From positions 1 through 64,000 of the forward strand of contig QZKN01000181.1 of the NCBI GenBank assembly GCA_003598175.1: a stretch of 64,000 nt of DNA, in the 5' to 3' direction. Both the position numbers and the translations under genes were made by a program. The notes beneath the pieces are model-generated. The model was not told the DNA's origin. It saw only the letters and a list, made by a program, of their open reading frames with translations, and did not search any database. Origin of the DNA: Candidatus Omnitrophota bacterium. Lineage in GTDB: Bacteria; Hinthialibacterota; Hinthialibacteria; Hinthialibacterales; Hinthialibacteraceae. Shown in pieces: positions 16,909 through 27,700 of this stretch; within the stretch, counting starts at the first letter, position 1, and each line of letters opens with the position of its first letter.

Positions 16909-19542
16909 GTGCTTCGATCTCACGAATGGATGCCGTATTTTTTTCGCGGGAGACGCGATTGGTTGGTTTTTTTCGCGGGGTTGATGTTGTGGATAGGGAT
17001 TGGTATTGATAGTCATGCGCAAATTCAATATCAATCCGCGCCGCCGGAAGCGTATCGCGAAGTTTGGGCGAAGGGGGATACGCGGCGCGCGTTGGCGATG
17101 ATCAACCGGCTTATCGAAGAACGGCCGGAATTGGAAAGGATTCGCGCATTTCGTTATTTGTTGTGGTTATCCGACCGGGCGGCGTTGCAGATGCAGATGG
17201 GGCAGGTGGATCAGGCCATTGCCGATCTCGAAGCGGTGACGGAAATGATACCCGAACCGGCGTTTCTATTGCGGTTGATCGAAGCGTACCGTTATCGTGG
17301 ACGAAAAGATGAGTATCAGGAAACCCTGAAACGAGCGACCGACTCGACCAATCGGCGTTGGTCGATTCATACGTTGGAAATGAATCTCCTGGCGATGGGG
17401 AGAATCGCCGAATGGAACGGCGAAAATCCCAAAATGCTGTTGTCATCCCTTTACACCAGTGTGATGGAGAATCGGCCGGAATTTGCGCCTGGTTTTGTCG
17501 CTGCGGGAGATTTGTCCTTTCGCAAAGGGGCGTATGATCTGGCGGAAACGTATTATCAACAGGCGTTGAATGTGGATGCCGTTCATGAGGAGGCGCTGGC
17601 GGGATTGGCGGAAACGTATTGGAAAAGCGGCGACCCGCGTTTGGAAGAGATTTTGAAACCGCTGATTGAGATTCACCCGCATCATCCACGCGCGATTGCC
17701 ATTCAAGTCGAACAACATCTCGATTTAGGGGACGCGGAAAAGGCGCTGGAGTTGATCGAGCCGATTTTGCAGACAAATCCGAACGAATTGCATTTTCGTT
17801 CGCTGCAGGCCGCGGCCTATTTTTTGTTGGATGATTTGGACGCGCTGAAAACCATTCAGGAACAAACGCTGCAATTCAATCCGTATTGCTCGGAAGTGTA
17901 TCGAATTCCCGGCCGCGTGGCTTCGCGGCATTATCGTTTTACGGAAGCGGCGGCGTTGCAACGGTGGGCGTTGGAGATCGATCCGGACGATTATGAAGCC
18001 CGAGCGCTGTATGCGCGGGATTTGTTGCGTCTGGGCGAAGACGAAGCAGGGCGGAAGGAACTGGAGCAGGCGTTTGCCGCCGATCCGTTCGACGTGCAGG
18101 TTTTCAACATGCTCAACCTGCTGGATGCACTGGCCTCGTTCGATGTGGTGAAACAATATCCGTTTGTTCTTCGTCTGCCGAAAGAAGAAACGCCGGTTTG
18201 GGCGGACGAGGCGCTTGCCCTGCTGCGGCGCGCATACGAACTGTATCGCGAGAAATATAAAATCGAATTGAACGCGCCGATTCAGGTGCAGATTTTCGAC
18301 GATCACGACGACTTTATGGTGCGTTCCGTCGGTCTTCCCGGCAGCATCGGATTTATGGGGATTTGTTTCGGCCAATTGATCACGATGGATTCGCCCACCG
18401 CGCGCACCAAACACTCGATGAATTGGCGCTCGGTGTTGTGGCACGAATTTGTACACGTGATCACCCTGCAAAAAACGAAGAATCGGATGCCCCGTTGGCT
18501 GTCGGAAGGAATTTCGGTGTACGAAGAATTGGAATTTTCTCCCGCCTGCGGTCAGAAGATGGAATTGCAGTACAAACCGCTGATCGCAGAGGAAGGATTG
18601 CCCGGCGTGGCCGAATTGGAACGGTATTTTACCCAACCGGCGAGTGCCACGCACGTGATGCTCGGGTATTTTTTCTCGGCGGAATTCATTAAATATTACG
18701 TGAATGAGTTTGGTACAGATCGTCTGGTGAACGCATTGGAGCGGATTGGCGAGGGAGCGAAGGCGGTGGATTCATTGGCAGCCGCATGTGAACGAACGGT
18801 GGAGGAGATCGACAAGCACTTTAAACAATATTTGGAAGAACGACTGGTTGTTTACAATCATTTGCCTGATATTCCACGAGACAAGAATGCGCTGGTGAAA
18901 TGGTGGGAGAAAGTAACCGATGAAAAACCGGATATGGAGCCATGGCTGCAGAAAAACTCGCCGTTTACGGATGCATTGCGCAAAGGAACACAGGCGCTGA
19001 AGGAAGAGCAATGGGAGGAAGCGGAAACGGAACTGAAAAAGGCTCACGAGTTGTTTCCCGATTACACCGCCGACAATGCGCCTTTGCAACAGCTTTGTCT
19101 GTTGTATGAAAAATGGGGAAAACGGGAGAAATGGAAGCAGGCGCTGAAGCAGGAAATCGAATGGAATGCAACGGATTTCGACGCCTGCCGCAAACTGGTC
19201 GCTGTGCTGCGGGAAGATGAGGAGTGGGACGCAATGGTACGCGCAGCAGAATGGGGTTTGGGCATCGATCCGTTCGATGTTGCGCTGAGAAAAGCGGTTT
19301 ATGAAGGATTAGTAAAAAAGGAAGAGTATGCGCGGGCGTTGGATGCGTTGCGGCGGGTGCTTGCGCTCGATTCGGCGCGTCGCGTCGATTATCAATGTGA
19401 GAGCGTCGGGCTGCTCATGAAGTTGCAGCGATGGGAGCAGGCGAAGAAAGAGACGGTGGCTTTGCTCGAAGACATGCCGCATTATTGGCGGGCGCAGGAG
19501 TTGTTGCTGCGCATCGTCGAGCGGGAGAAGCGCGATGAATAA
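16909..19542 (+). CDS. Exported TPR protein with gluzincin-type metallopeptidase domain
   Basis: About 877 residues from a GTG at 16909, chosen because AGGAGGT (16892-16898) lies upstream; the in-frame ATG at 16882 precedes that site. An N-terminal hydrophobic signal (FFAGLMLWIGIGI) ends before SHAQ. TPR repeats fill ~60-420. A peptidase domain follows with LWHEFVHVITL (HExxH) and WLSEGISVYEE, giving the third ligand Glu, as in peptidase MA-like gluzincins. More TPR-like helices fill ~640-870. It overlaps the DUF4159 gene by 8 bases and probably heads the MoxR-type cluster. Likely envelope-located; substrate unknown. Confidence 0.85.
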   Translation: MLRSHEWMPYFFRGRRDWLVFFAGLMLWIGIGIDSHAQIQYQSAPPEAYREVWAKGDTRRALAMINRLIEERPELERIRAFRYLLWLSDRAALQMQMGQVDQAIADLEAVTEMIPEPAFLLRLIEAYRYRGRKDEYQETLKRATDSTNRRWSIHTLEMNLLAMGRIAEWNGENPKMLLSSLYTSVMENRPEFAPGFVAAGDLSFRKGAYDLAETYYQQALNVDAVHEEALAGLAETYWKSGDPRLEEILKPLIEIHPHHPRAIAIQVEQHLDLGDAEKALELIEPILQTNPNELHFRSLQAAAYFLLDDLDALKTIQEQTLQFNPYCSEVYRIPGRVASRHYRFTEAAALQRWALEIDPDDYEARALYARDLLRLGEDEAGRKELEQAFAADPFDVQVFNMLNLLDALASFDVVKQYPFVLRLPKEETPVWADEALALLRRAYELYREKYKIELNAPIQVQIFDDHDDFMVRSVGLPGSIGFMGICFGQLITMDSPTARTKHSMNWRSVLWHEFVHVITLQKTKNRMPRWLSEGISVYEELEFSPACGQKMELQYKPLIAEEGLPGVAELERYFTQPASATHVMLGYFFSAEFIKYYVNEFGTDRLVNALERIGEGAKAVDSLAAACERTVEEIDKHFKQYLEERLVVYNHLPDIPRDKNALVKWWEKVTDEKPDMEPWLQKNSPFTDALRKGTQALKEEQWEEAETELKKAHELFPDYTADNAPLQQLCLLYEKWGKREKWKQALKQEIEWNATDFDACRKLVAVLREDEEWDAMVRAAEWGLGIDPFDVALRKAVYEGLVKKEEYARALDALRRVLALDSARRVDYQCESVGLLMKLQRWEQAKKETVALLEDMPHYWRAQELLLRIVEREKRDE

Positions 19543-20371
19543 ATGGCTGCCTGTTATTCTAATCACGATGATTATCGATATATGCATCGCGCCGCCGCAA
19601 TCTGCTCATGCGCAATACTGGGGAAGACGCGGACGGTTGCCGTTGCCGGAGCGCGAAATTTTTCCGAGCAATTGTTTCACCTTCTGCCGCGTTCAATATG
19701 ACAGTTATCAGGGCCGCGGCCGCGACTGGGGTGGGGGATGGGCGACGGATTATGACGATTCGGACCTGAATTTTTCACAACGCCTGTCGGAATTGACCTC
19801 GATTCAGGTCAATCGGGACGTGCAAGGGAACATCAAACATGCCGTGGTTCGACTCACGGATGATGCGTTGTTCCATTATCCGTTTATTTATATGTTGGAA
19901 GTGGGCCGATTGGTTTTCAGCGCGGAGGAAGCCGAACGGCTGCGGAATTATTTGGAGCGGGGCGGCTTTTTATTGGTGGATGATTTCTGGGGATCGCGGG
20001 CATGGGAAAATTGGGTGTACGAAATTGCGAAAGTGTTTCCGCCGGAAGAGTTTCCGATGATCGATATTCCGCCGGAGCATGAGATTTTTCATATTGTTTT
20101 CGAGATCGACGAAGTGCCGCAGATTCCCGGAATCGGGCATTGGTATCAATATGGCGGAAGCACCTCCGAACGATTTGAAGACAGTGAAATCCCCAGCTGC
20201 AAAGGGATTTTCGACAAAAACGGACGCCTGATGGTGGTGGTGTTGCATAACACGGATTTGGGCGACGGATGGGAAGAGGAGGCGGTGAATCCGGTTTATT
20301 TCGACCAATTTTCAAAGAGAAAAGCGTATCCGCTGGGCATCAACATTGTCGTGTATGCCATGACGCATTGA
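19535..20371 (+). CDS. Exported DUF4159 protein
   Basis: 278 residues with a signal peptide (~5-25, ending SAHAQ). The mature part matches DUF4159: a CRVQYDS segment, SDLNFSQRLSELTSI, FHYPFIYMLEVG, then LRNYLERGGFLLVDDFWG and a C-terminal INIVVYAMTH. The fold is related to class I glutamine-amidotransferase-like domains but lacks an obvious catalytic Cys. Family knowledge: it often sits beside MoxR/DUF58 genes. GGGAG precedes the ATG, and the start overlaps the TPR-peptidase stop by 8 bases. Function unknown; likely part of the same envelope complex. Confidence 0.85.
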   Translation: MNKWLPVILITMIIDICIAPPQSAHAQYWGRRGRLPLPEREIFPSNCFTFCRVQYDSYQGRGRDWGGGWATDYDDSDLNFSQRLSELTSIQVNRDVQGNIKHAVVRLTDDALFHYPFIYMLEVGRLVFSAEEAERLRNYLERGGFLLVDDFWGSRAWENWVYEIAKVFPPEEFPMIDIPPEHEIFHIVFEIDEVPQIPGIGHWYQYGGSTSERFEDSEIPSCKGIFDKNGRLMVVVLHNTDLGDGWEEEAVNPVYFDQFSKRKAYPLGINIVVYAMTH

Positions 20372-20438
20372 TTTTATGAGGAATCATGATCGATTGATCA
20401 CAACAGATGATGAAAAATAACGAGTATTTGTTTCTACA

Positions 20439-20500
20439 TGGGTAGAGCAAGCGTCCCCGCTTGCCCAGACGACGCAGGCGAGACGCCTGCTCTACCCGCG
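20439..20500. repeat. Cloverleaf-like palindromic repeat, family A copy 2
   Basis: GGTAGAGCAAGCG-TCC-CCGCTTGC and GCAGGCG-AGA-CGCCTGC hairpins lie inside outer arms GGTAGAGCA / TGCTCTACCC. It is inverted relative to copy 1 and sits in the leader region of the MoxR gene. Confidence 0.8.
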
Positions 20501-20560
20501 TTTTTTGCATAAATATCGCATGAAAAATGTGTAAAAAAATTATGGTTATAGAGGTTTCTA

Positions 20561-21592
20561 TTGCAAAGCGAACTTGAAATTCAATCCATTTCGTCAGAAA
20601 AGGAAGCGCTGGAGAAATTGCAGGATGGGCGGGAAAAATTACTGCGGGAAATCCGGCGCGTGATCGTGGGGCAGGATGCGGTGATCGAACAGCTGCTGAT
20701 CGTGTTGTTTTCCGGCAGCCACTGCCTGATCACCGGCGCGCCCGGCCTGGCAAAAACCCGTTTGATTCGGTCCATTGCCCAGATTTTGGATTTGCAATTC
20801 AAGCGGATTCAGTTTACGCCGGATTTGATGCCGTCTGACATCATCGGGACGGAAATCATCGATGAGAACCGAGTCAGCGGGCATCGGGAAATGCGTTTCA
20901 TTCCCGGTCCGGTGTTCACCGGCATTTTACTGGCGGACGAAATCAATCGTACGCCGCCGAAAACGCAGGCGGCGTTGCTGGAAGCGATGGAGGAAAAGCA
21001 GGTGACGGTGGCGGGAGAGGTTCGTTTGCTTCCTTCCCCGTTTTACGTATTTGCGACGCAGAATCCGATTGAATTGGAAGGGACGTATCCGCTGCCGGAA
21101 GCGCAGTTGGACCGCTTCATGTTCAACATCCTGATCGATTATTTGAACGAGGATGAGGAATTGGAAGTGGTGACGCGAACGACGACCGCGCAGCAGGTCG
21201 AATTGCAGCACGTGTTTACCGGCGATGATATGCTGGAATTCATGCGGTTGGTTCGCATGGTGCCTGTCGCCGAACCGGTGGCGCGGTATGCGGTGCAGTT
21301 GGCGCAATCCAGCCGGCCCGGTTTTCCGCGGGCGCACGCATCCATTCAAAAATGGGTGAGTTGGGGCGCGGGGACGCGCGCCTCACAGAATTTGATTCTT
21401 GCAGCCAAGGCGCGGGCGCTGTTGCGGGGGCATTACCATGTTTCCTGCGCCGACATCCGCGCGGTGGCGGCGTCGACGCTACGGCATCGGATTTTAACCA
21501 ATTTTCGCGCGGAGGCGGACCGTGTGAGCGTTGAAAATATCATCGAGCAGCTCCTCGGGTCCACCCCGGAGCCGCGTTCGGGATTGTCATAA
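20561..21592 (+). CDS. MoxR-family AAA+ ATPase
   Basis: 343 residues from a TTG start preceded by GAGG at proper spacing. Walker A is GAPGLAKT (~66), Walker B is GILLADEINR (~130), and FATQNPIELEGTYPLPEAQ is the sensor and MoxR signature. A C-terminal helical lid follows. Family knowledge: MoxR ATPases act as chaperones for vWA-domain proteins and are nearly always next to DUF58. Here DUF58 and two vWA proteins follow directly, so the ATPase is probably the motor of the cluster. An independent promoter upstream is plausible, since a 189-base gap with a repeat precedes it. Confidence 0.95.
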   Translation: MQSELEIQSISSEKEALEKLQDGREKLLREIRRVIVGQDAVIEQLLIVLFSGSHCLITGAPGLAKTRLIRSIAQILDLQFKRIQFTPDLMPSDIIGTEIIDENRVSGHREMRFIPGPVFTGILLADEINRTPPKTQAALLEAMEEKQVTVAGEVRLLPSPFYVFATQNPIELEGTYPLPEAQLDRFMFNILIDYLNEDEELEVVTRTTTAQQVELQHVFTGDDMLEFMRLVRMVPVAEPVARYAVQLAQSSRPGFPRAHASIQKWVSWGAGTRASQNLILAAKARALLRGHYHVSCADIRAVAASTLRHRILTNFRAEADRVSVENIIEQLLGSTPEPRSGLS

Positions 21593-21602
21593 CCATCATG
21601 GA

Positions 21603-22553
21603 ATGAGATTGGCGATGCAGAACGAGTATAACTTTATCGATCCGGATGTGCTGTTGCGGATGAACGATCTGTTGCTGATGGCGCGAACGGTCGTGGACGG
21701 ATTTACGACGGGTCTGCATCGCAGCGCCGGATTCGGTTCCTCTATCGAGTTTGCGCAATACCGCGCATATGTGCAGGGGGACGATCCGCGGTTCGTCGAT
21801 TGGGATCTTTATGCGCGCACGGACCGGCTGCACACGAAACAATATCAGGAAGAGACGAATTTGCGCTGCACGCTGCTGGTGGATTGCAGCGCATCGATGG
21901 GATATGCGTCCGGCGCGGTGACGAAATTCGATTATGCGCGAATGCTGGCCGCTTGTCTGGCGATGATGCTTTATCGCCAGAAGGATGCGGTTGGATTATT
22001 GGGATTCGAGCGGGAATTGAAATTGTTCATTTCACCGCGATATTCTTCGCAACAACTGCGACGCATTTTTGTGGAATTGAATGATCTGGTTCCATCCGGC
22101 GAGACGGATATTCCCGCTGCCTTGCATTATGCGGGCGACGTATTGCCGTTGCGCGGTGTGATCATTTTGATTTCCGATTTATTTCAACCGCCGGAAGAGT
22201 TGCTCCATTTTTTAAAATTACTGAAAGCGCGGCGGCATGACGTGTTGATCTTTCAAATCAGCGATCCGGCGGAACAGACGTTTCCGTTCGAGCAATCCAT
22301 GACGTTTCTCGATGCGGAAAATGAGAAGGAACTGTATGTGGTTCCCCATTCCGTGCGTGAAGAGTATCTCAAAAATCGGGAACAACATTTTTCCGGAATA
22401 CAACGGGAATGCCTGGCGACGGAAATTGATTTGGAGGAATTTTGTTCAGCCGAACCGCTGGATCGGGCGCTGCATTATTTCCTGATGCGGCGCAATCGCA
22501 CCGTCTACGCCGCCGCCGGCAGACGCAATCGCATGGCGATCGGAGGCCGATGA
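21603..22553 (+). CDS. DUF58 protein with vWA-like fold
   Basis: 316 residues from ATG 21603 (or Met at 21615). The DUF58 signature GFGSSIEFAQYRAYVQGDDP leads into VDWDLYARTDRLHTKQYQ. LLVDCSASMGY supplies the DxSxS metal-ion-dependent adhesion motif. The C-terminal half completes the vWA fold. No TM segment is seen, so it is likely cytoplasmic or membrane-associated through partners. An open frame 24 codons longer overlaps the MoxR gene but has no start signals. Its TGA overlaps the next gene's ATG. Family role: partner or substrate of the MoxR ATPase. Confidence 0.93.
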   Translation: MRLAMQNEYNFIDPDVLLRMNDLLLMARTVVDGFTTGLHRSAGFGSSIEFAQYRAYVQGDDPRFVDWDLYARTDRLHTKQYQEETNLRCTLLVDCSASMGYASGAVTKFDYARMLAACLAMMLYRQKDAVGLLGFERELKLFISPRYSSQQLRRIFVELNDLVPSGETDIPAALHYAGDVLPLRGVIILISDLFQPPEELLHFLKLLKARRHDVLIFQISDPAEQTFPFEQSMTFLDAENEKELYVVPHSVREEYLKNREQHFSGIQRECLATEIDLEEFCSAEPLDRALHYFLMRRNRTVYAAAGRRNRMAIGGR

Positions 22554-24730
22554 TGGGATTTTCCTTTCTCGCGCCCTATTTGCTTTCCGGCTTGGCTCTA
22601 CTCGCGGCGCCGTGGCTGATTCACCAAATCCGCCGGCCGGAACGCGAAACCATGCGGTTTGGCAGCTTGATGTTTTTGCCGAAGGTGAAGCGGGAAGTGA
22701 TCGAACGGCGAAACCTGCAGCACCTCCTGCTCATGCTGCTGCGCATGTCGTTAATCGCGTTGCCGGCGCTGGCGTTTTCTCGTCCCTATCAACGTCAGGT
22801 GGTTCTGCCGAACGCATCCGACGGGCAGGCGCGCCATGTAATCCTTTTTGATACGTCCTATAGTATGGGCGTGGAGGAGCGATGGAAGGAAGCGCAAAGC
22901 AAGGCGTTGGAATTGCTGCGTTCGATCCCTCCCGACGAGCGGGTTGCCGTTGTTGCTTTCGCCGACTCTCCCGCTGTGCTCGAGCCGCTGTTTGCAGACG
23001 GCGTTTCGACTGCGCAGCACCGCACTCACGTCGAGCAGGCGGTCAAGTCATTGCGTTTGAGCGAAGGCGGCACGGCGTATCTACCGGCTTTGCAGACGGC
23101 GCAGGAACTGTTGATGCAGAATCAGGAGAACACGGATGAGTTACAAACGGAAATGATCGTTCATCTCATTTCCGATTTTCAATCGCGGGGGATGCCGGCG
23201 GAGGAAACAGGATGGAAACTTTCACCGCGGATTACTCTGAATTCGATTGTGATCGGAAATGAGGCGATTGGGCGCGGCGCGATCGCCGCTATTTATTTAC
23301 AGGAAACCATGAATCAGGAACTGCGCATCGTGGGGCAGGTCAAAAGCCTGTGGGCTGATGATCGTCCCTCCTGTCCGGTGAAATTGTTTCTGAATGAGCA
23401 GGAAATTGCGCAAAAGACCGTGTATGTGCAGGCGGGGAACTCGACAAACGTATCATTCTCTGTGCCCATTCAAACGGATCAAATAGTTCAAGGCCGATTG
23501 GAAATCGGCGACGATGCGTTGCTGCTGGATAATAAACGATATTTTGCGTGGAATCCTCGCCGGAAGAAAGAATTGCTATTGGCGGCGACGGAACGAACGG
23601 ATCGGACCTGGACGGCGTCCTGGCTTCTCCGTCGCGCCCTGCACAACGATCCTCATCGACGGTGGACAATACGGCAGCATCCGATGGATGCGTTGGTAAG
23701 TGAATGGATGGCGCGGAACGAACGGCCCGATCTGGTTGTACTCTGCGATGTGGGAGACATTCCGTCGTCAATGCGTGCTCTGCTGCATGAGTATATGCGT
23801 GAGGGTGGGAAGGTTTTATTGATGCTGGGCGATAGGGCTGATCCCGACTCTCTCAATACTGATTTTTTTGATAATTATGGTTTGAAACTTGGCGGAGTTC
23901 GTTTTGCAGAAATGCGGGAAAGTCAATTTGAAATGCTGTCGTGGATTGATTTCGCGCATCCCGTGTTTTCTTCGTTTCAGACGTCGGAATTTAACGATTT
24001 TTCGCAGATTCGGTTTATGAACTATATGATCCTCGAAAGGATGGATGCCGCAACGGATGCGAAGGTGAAACCGCTGGCGCGATTTGAAAGGGATGAGAAC
24101 GGCGCGGAGGCTCTCGCCATGGCCGAAATCGACGTGGGAAACGGGCGCATGATAGTGTGGCCGTTCTCGCCTGATTTGCTGTGGACCAATTTGCCCAGAA
24201 ATACAAAATTCGTACCGTTATTGTTTGAAACGCTGCGTTATCTTGACGGCGCGGATGAGGAATCGCCCCGTTTTCAGGTGGGGGAACGCATCATCCATTG
24301 GCCGAATCGCCTGTCCACACATCAACGCGGGATTGTCCAACTTCCCGAAGAATCCGCGGAGACCATCGTAGAACGGGATCAGCTGCGTTTGCATCCGATC
24401 CTGTTGAAACAAGCGGGATTCCTTCGATGGCGGGGTGAGGAGGCGGACACGTGGGAAAGCGTATATGCGGTGAACATCGATGCGGACGAATCGGATCTGA
24501 CCCGCATTCCTCTCGATGAATTTGAGCGAAAACTTTGTTCAACATCGTATCTCGAACGCGAGGCGTTTTTGCTTGCGCAGACGAATGCGGTCGATGCAAG
24601 TGATTCGATACAGAAAAATGAATTTGGATATCATTTCATCATTCTGTTGATGATCGGTTTTATGGTGGAAAGCGGGTATGCATCCTGGCTGGCGCGGAAA
24701 AAATCCGAAGCGACGCGTACGGAAGAGTAA
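22550..24730 (+). CDS. Membrane protein with N-terminal double-TM (BatA-like) and vWA domain
   Basis: About 726 residues. It starts with MMGFSFLAPYLLSGLALLAAPWLIH, the double-transmembrane N terminus of BatA-type proteins: TM1 ~6-24, then RRPERETMRFGSLMFL, TM2 ~58-76. A vWA domain follows with VILFDTSYSMGVEERW (MIDAS). A large region with a GATase-like core comes after it (~370-560), and a C-terminal TM lies at ~700-718. It overlaps DUF58 by ATGA; CGGAGG precedes the second ATG (22553). Likely a membrane-embedded scaffold for the MoxR machine. Substrate unknown. Confidence 0.88.
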   Translation: MMGFSFLAPYLLSGLALLAAPWLIHQIRRPERETMRFGSLMFLPKVKREVIERRNLQHLLLMLLRMSLIALPALAFSRPYQRQVVLPNASDGQARHVILFDTSYSMGVEERWKEAQSKALELLRSIPPDERVAVVAFADSPAVLEPLFADGVSTAQHRTHVEQAVKSLRLSEGGTAYLPALQTAQELLMQNQENTDELQTEMIVHLISDFQSRGMPAEETGWKLSPRITLNSIVIGNEAIGRGAIAAIYLQETMNQELRIVGQVKSLWADDRPSCPVKLFLNEQEIAQKTVYVQAGNSTNVSFSVPIQTDQIVQGRLEIGDDALLLDNKRYFAWNPRRKKELLLAATERTDRTWTASWLLRRALHNDPHRRWTIRQHPMDALVSEWMARNERPDLVVLCDVGDIPSSMRALLHEYMREGGKVLLMLGDRADPDSLNTDFFDNYGLKLGGVRFAEMRESQFEMLSWIDFAHPVFSSFQTSEFNDFSQIRFMNYMILERMDAATDAKVKPLARFERDENGAEALAMAEIDVGNGRMIVWPFSPDLLWTNLPRNTKFVPLLFETLRYLDGADEESPRFQVGERIIHWPNRLSTHQRGIVQLPEESAETIVERDQLRLHPILLKQAGFLRWRGEEADTWESVYAVNIDADESDLTRIPLDEFERKLCSTSYLEREAFLLAQTNAVDASDSIQKNEFGYHFIILLMIGFMVESGYASWLARKKSEATRTEE

Positions 24731-24742
24731 GGAGCAGACGTC

Positions 24743-27700
24743 ATGAATACCGACCTTCCTATATCCAAGGAATTGAATTACAAAATTCATTTGGTTGCCC
24801 ATCAATATCAACGCGCTTTGTTGTTGCGCCGCTGGCTGCGGTTCGGTTTGATTTCATTGGGGTGCATTCTTCTGTTCACGCTGTTTTTGTTTCTGTTTCA
24901 TGAATTCGGATGGCCGCGGGTTGGATTGTTACTGCTATTTCTATTGACGGAAAGCATCGCGTTTTGGTTTACGTTGATCGCGCCGTCTCGAAAATCCGTC
25001 ACGTTGGAACAGATTGCTTTCTATATCGAAGAACATCATCCGGAATTGGAAAATCGCATTGTGACGGCGGTTTCGTTGAACGACGGACGCCGGGAGGGAA
25101 CGTCCGCGGAAATCATCGAGCGCTTTTTTCAGGAATCCAAAGACCATATCCATCGATTCACGTTTTTTGAGTTGTTGGACACAGGTGTTATCTTTCGTAT
25201 GTCGTGGATACTCGCTCTGTTTGTGCTGATTTCGTTGTCCGTTTTCATTTGGTTTCGTAACCTTTGGACGCCGGATTCGATGCGGTTCTCATGGCGGGAA
25301 AGCGTCGGCCCGGTGATCGGAGATTTTACCGTCAAGCCGGGCAATATACGTGTCCGTAAGGGATATCGGCAGGTGATTCTATGTGAATTCGGACGAATGG
25401 ATGAAAAAGCGACGATTCATTGGCGGACGCAGGAGGGCAATTGGAATAGCGACGATATGAAAAAGAGTCTGTCAGACCATATATTCCATCATACGTTCGA
25501 AACCATTCAAAATACGATCCCGTATCGCGTCCATGTCGGTCGATGGCAATCGGAAACCTATACCATCACCGTCCGGATTCCACCGCGCGTCGATTCGATT
25601 GATGTAACGTATCATTATCCCGCCTATCTCGGTCTCGAGGCGAAAGAAACCCCGAATGGGGGAAACCTCACGGTGATCGAGGGAACTCGCGTCGTGTTGC
25701 ACGTGTGGGTCAACAAAAAATTGGAGAAAGCCGAACTGAGGTTGGGAGAGGGGGAGAGGTTTCTGATGGACGAACGGGCGGACCATTTGTGGGAATTCTC
25801 CTTTATCCCCGTTTCTCATGATTCCTATTCCATTCATTTGACGGATTTGGAGGGAGAAGCCAGCGAATTCGATGCGAAATATGACATTCGCGTGCAGCCG
25901 GACAAACTGCCGGAAATCCAAATCGATTTCCCGCGGCAGGATTATGAAGTGACATTGTTGGAGGAAGTTCCTTTCGACTTTCGCGTGCGGGATGATTTCG
26001 GCGTGACGAAATTCGGCATTCAATATGAAATCGTGGGGAAAGAGCCTGTCCGATTGGCGATTTCTTCCCCGGGAGAAAACGAAACGGAAATTCATGGCGA
26101 GTATTTATTGTATTTGGAAGAGCAAGAACTCGAGGTGGGCGATGTGATCACCTGGTCGATCTGGGCGAATGACGGGAAGCCGGACCGATCCGAATATGAA
26201 CAGCTGGGCGATCCATATTTTCTGGAAATTCGCCCGTTTCGTCGCATGTTTGAGGAAGCCATATCCAATGCCGGCGCGAACCGGCGGCAAAACGACGGAA
26301 GGCAGGGAGGGGAAGGAAGAGAGGCCGCCGATCAGAAAGATATCATTATCGCCATATGGAATTTGCGGCGTGAATTCAGGCAAATGGAAGTGGACAAATA
26401 CGTCGAAACGCGTTCGAATATCATCGAGGCGCAGCAACAGGCGCTGACGAATATGTCCGAGTCCGGTTCGCTGACGGATGGTGAAAATCAGTTTTTGCTG
26501 GTGCAGATCAGGCAGGCAATGAAAGATACACTGGACGCACTGCGAGCATCGGAGCCGCCGGATCCGAGCGAGAAACTGACTGAGGCAAGTCGACATGCAC
26601 AGAAGGCCTATCAGCTGATCCAAAAGCGAGAGCCGGATCGGTCGCAAATCCAGCAACAACGGGGGCAGAGGGGGCAGGCGGGAAATCAGGGGCGTCCGGA
26701 AATCAGCGAATTGGAACTCAATCGGCGGCGCAATTTTTATGAACAGGAACGCAATACACAATCGCAGCTGGAAGAAACCCACGAATCGTTGAATAAGATC
26801 AAAGAACTGGCGCAGCGACAAAAGAATATCAACGAGGAAATTTCCAAATTGATTTCGGAACTGCAGAAAGAGGAAGCGGAAGAGGAAAGGAAACGCCGTT
26901 TGGAGCAGTTGCAGGAAGAAGAACAACGTAATCTTGAAAATCTGGACGAACTCGAACGCGATCTGGCGATGGGAAATCTACAGGATCCGCAAATTCGCGA
27001 ATCCTTGCGACGTTTGCAGGATGCGCGCGAACAGATGAATCGCAGTCTGGAAAATCTCGAAAAGCAGGAATTGCAACCGGCACGCATGTCCGGCGCGCGC
27101 GCGATGAATGCGCTGAACGACATGCAGGATCAGTTGCGGCAATATTCCCGCCATGCCGCCGCCCAACGCATGGCGGAATTGCAGCAGCGGATGAATGTGA
27201 TGGTGGAAAAGCAACAATCGATCCGTGATCGAGTGACGGTATTGAAAGAGGAAGAAGATTTGCCTTCGATGACGTTGAATCCGGAAATGGATGCGGAAAA
27301 GGAAGCGATTCGAGAGGAGAAAAATGAATTGTCACAGGAGTTTCTCGATGCCATCACGATGGCGAACGACCTGGCGGAGCGTTCGGATCAAAGCCAAAAC
27401 CTGTTATCGAGCAAGTTGAGTGATTGGGTGCGGCAGACCAGCCAAAAGGGAATCGTGGAGGATATCAATCAGGAAGAACGGCTTCCGTTGATTCATTATG
27501 GGATTTGGGAGCGAGCCATTGAGCAGGAAAACATTATTCTTGACAAAATAAGGGAAGCAGCGACGGATTTGAATCGACTCTCGAATTTCATGATCGAGAA
27601 CGATTTGGAAGCCATGCGGATGGCGTTGGAGCAATTGCGGGAAGTGATTCCTGCCGATGCGGAGCGCGGACAAATCGCACGGGCGGACGTTGATTCCGCC

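Noticed and set aside
17725-18654. 309-codon leftward open frame opposite the TPR peptidase
   Set aside because: Antisense shadow; F/H/R/Q-rich composition and no start signal.
26105-26926. 273-codon leftward open frame opposite the coiled-coil gene
   Set aside because: The reverse complement of a Q/E/R-rich coiled coil gives a hydrophobic L/F-rich translation that mimics a membrane protein.
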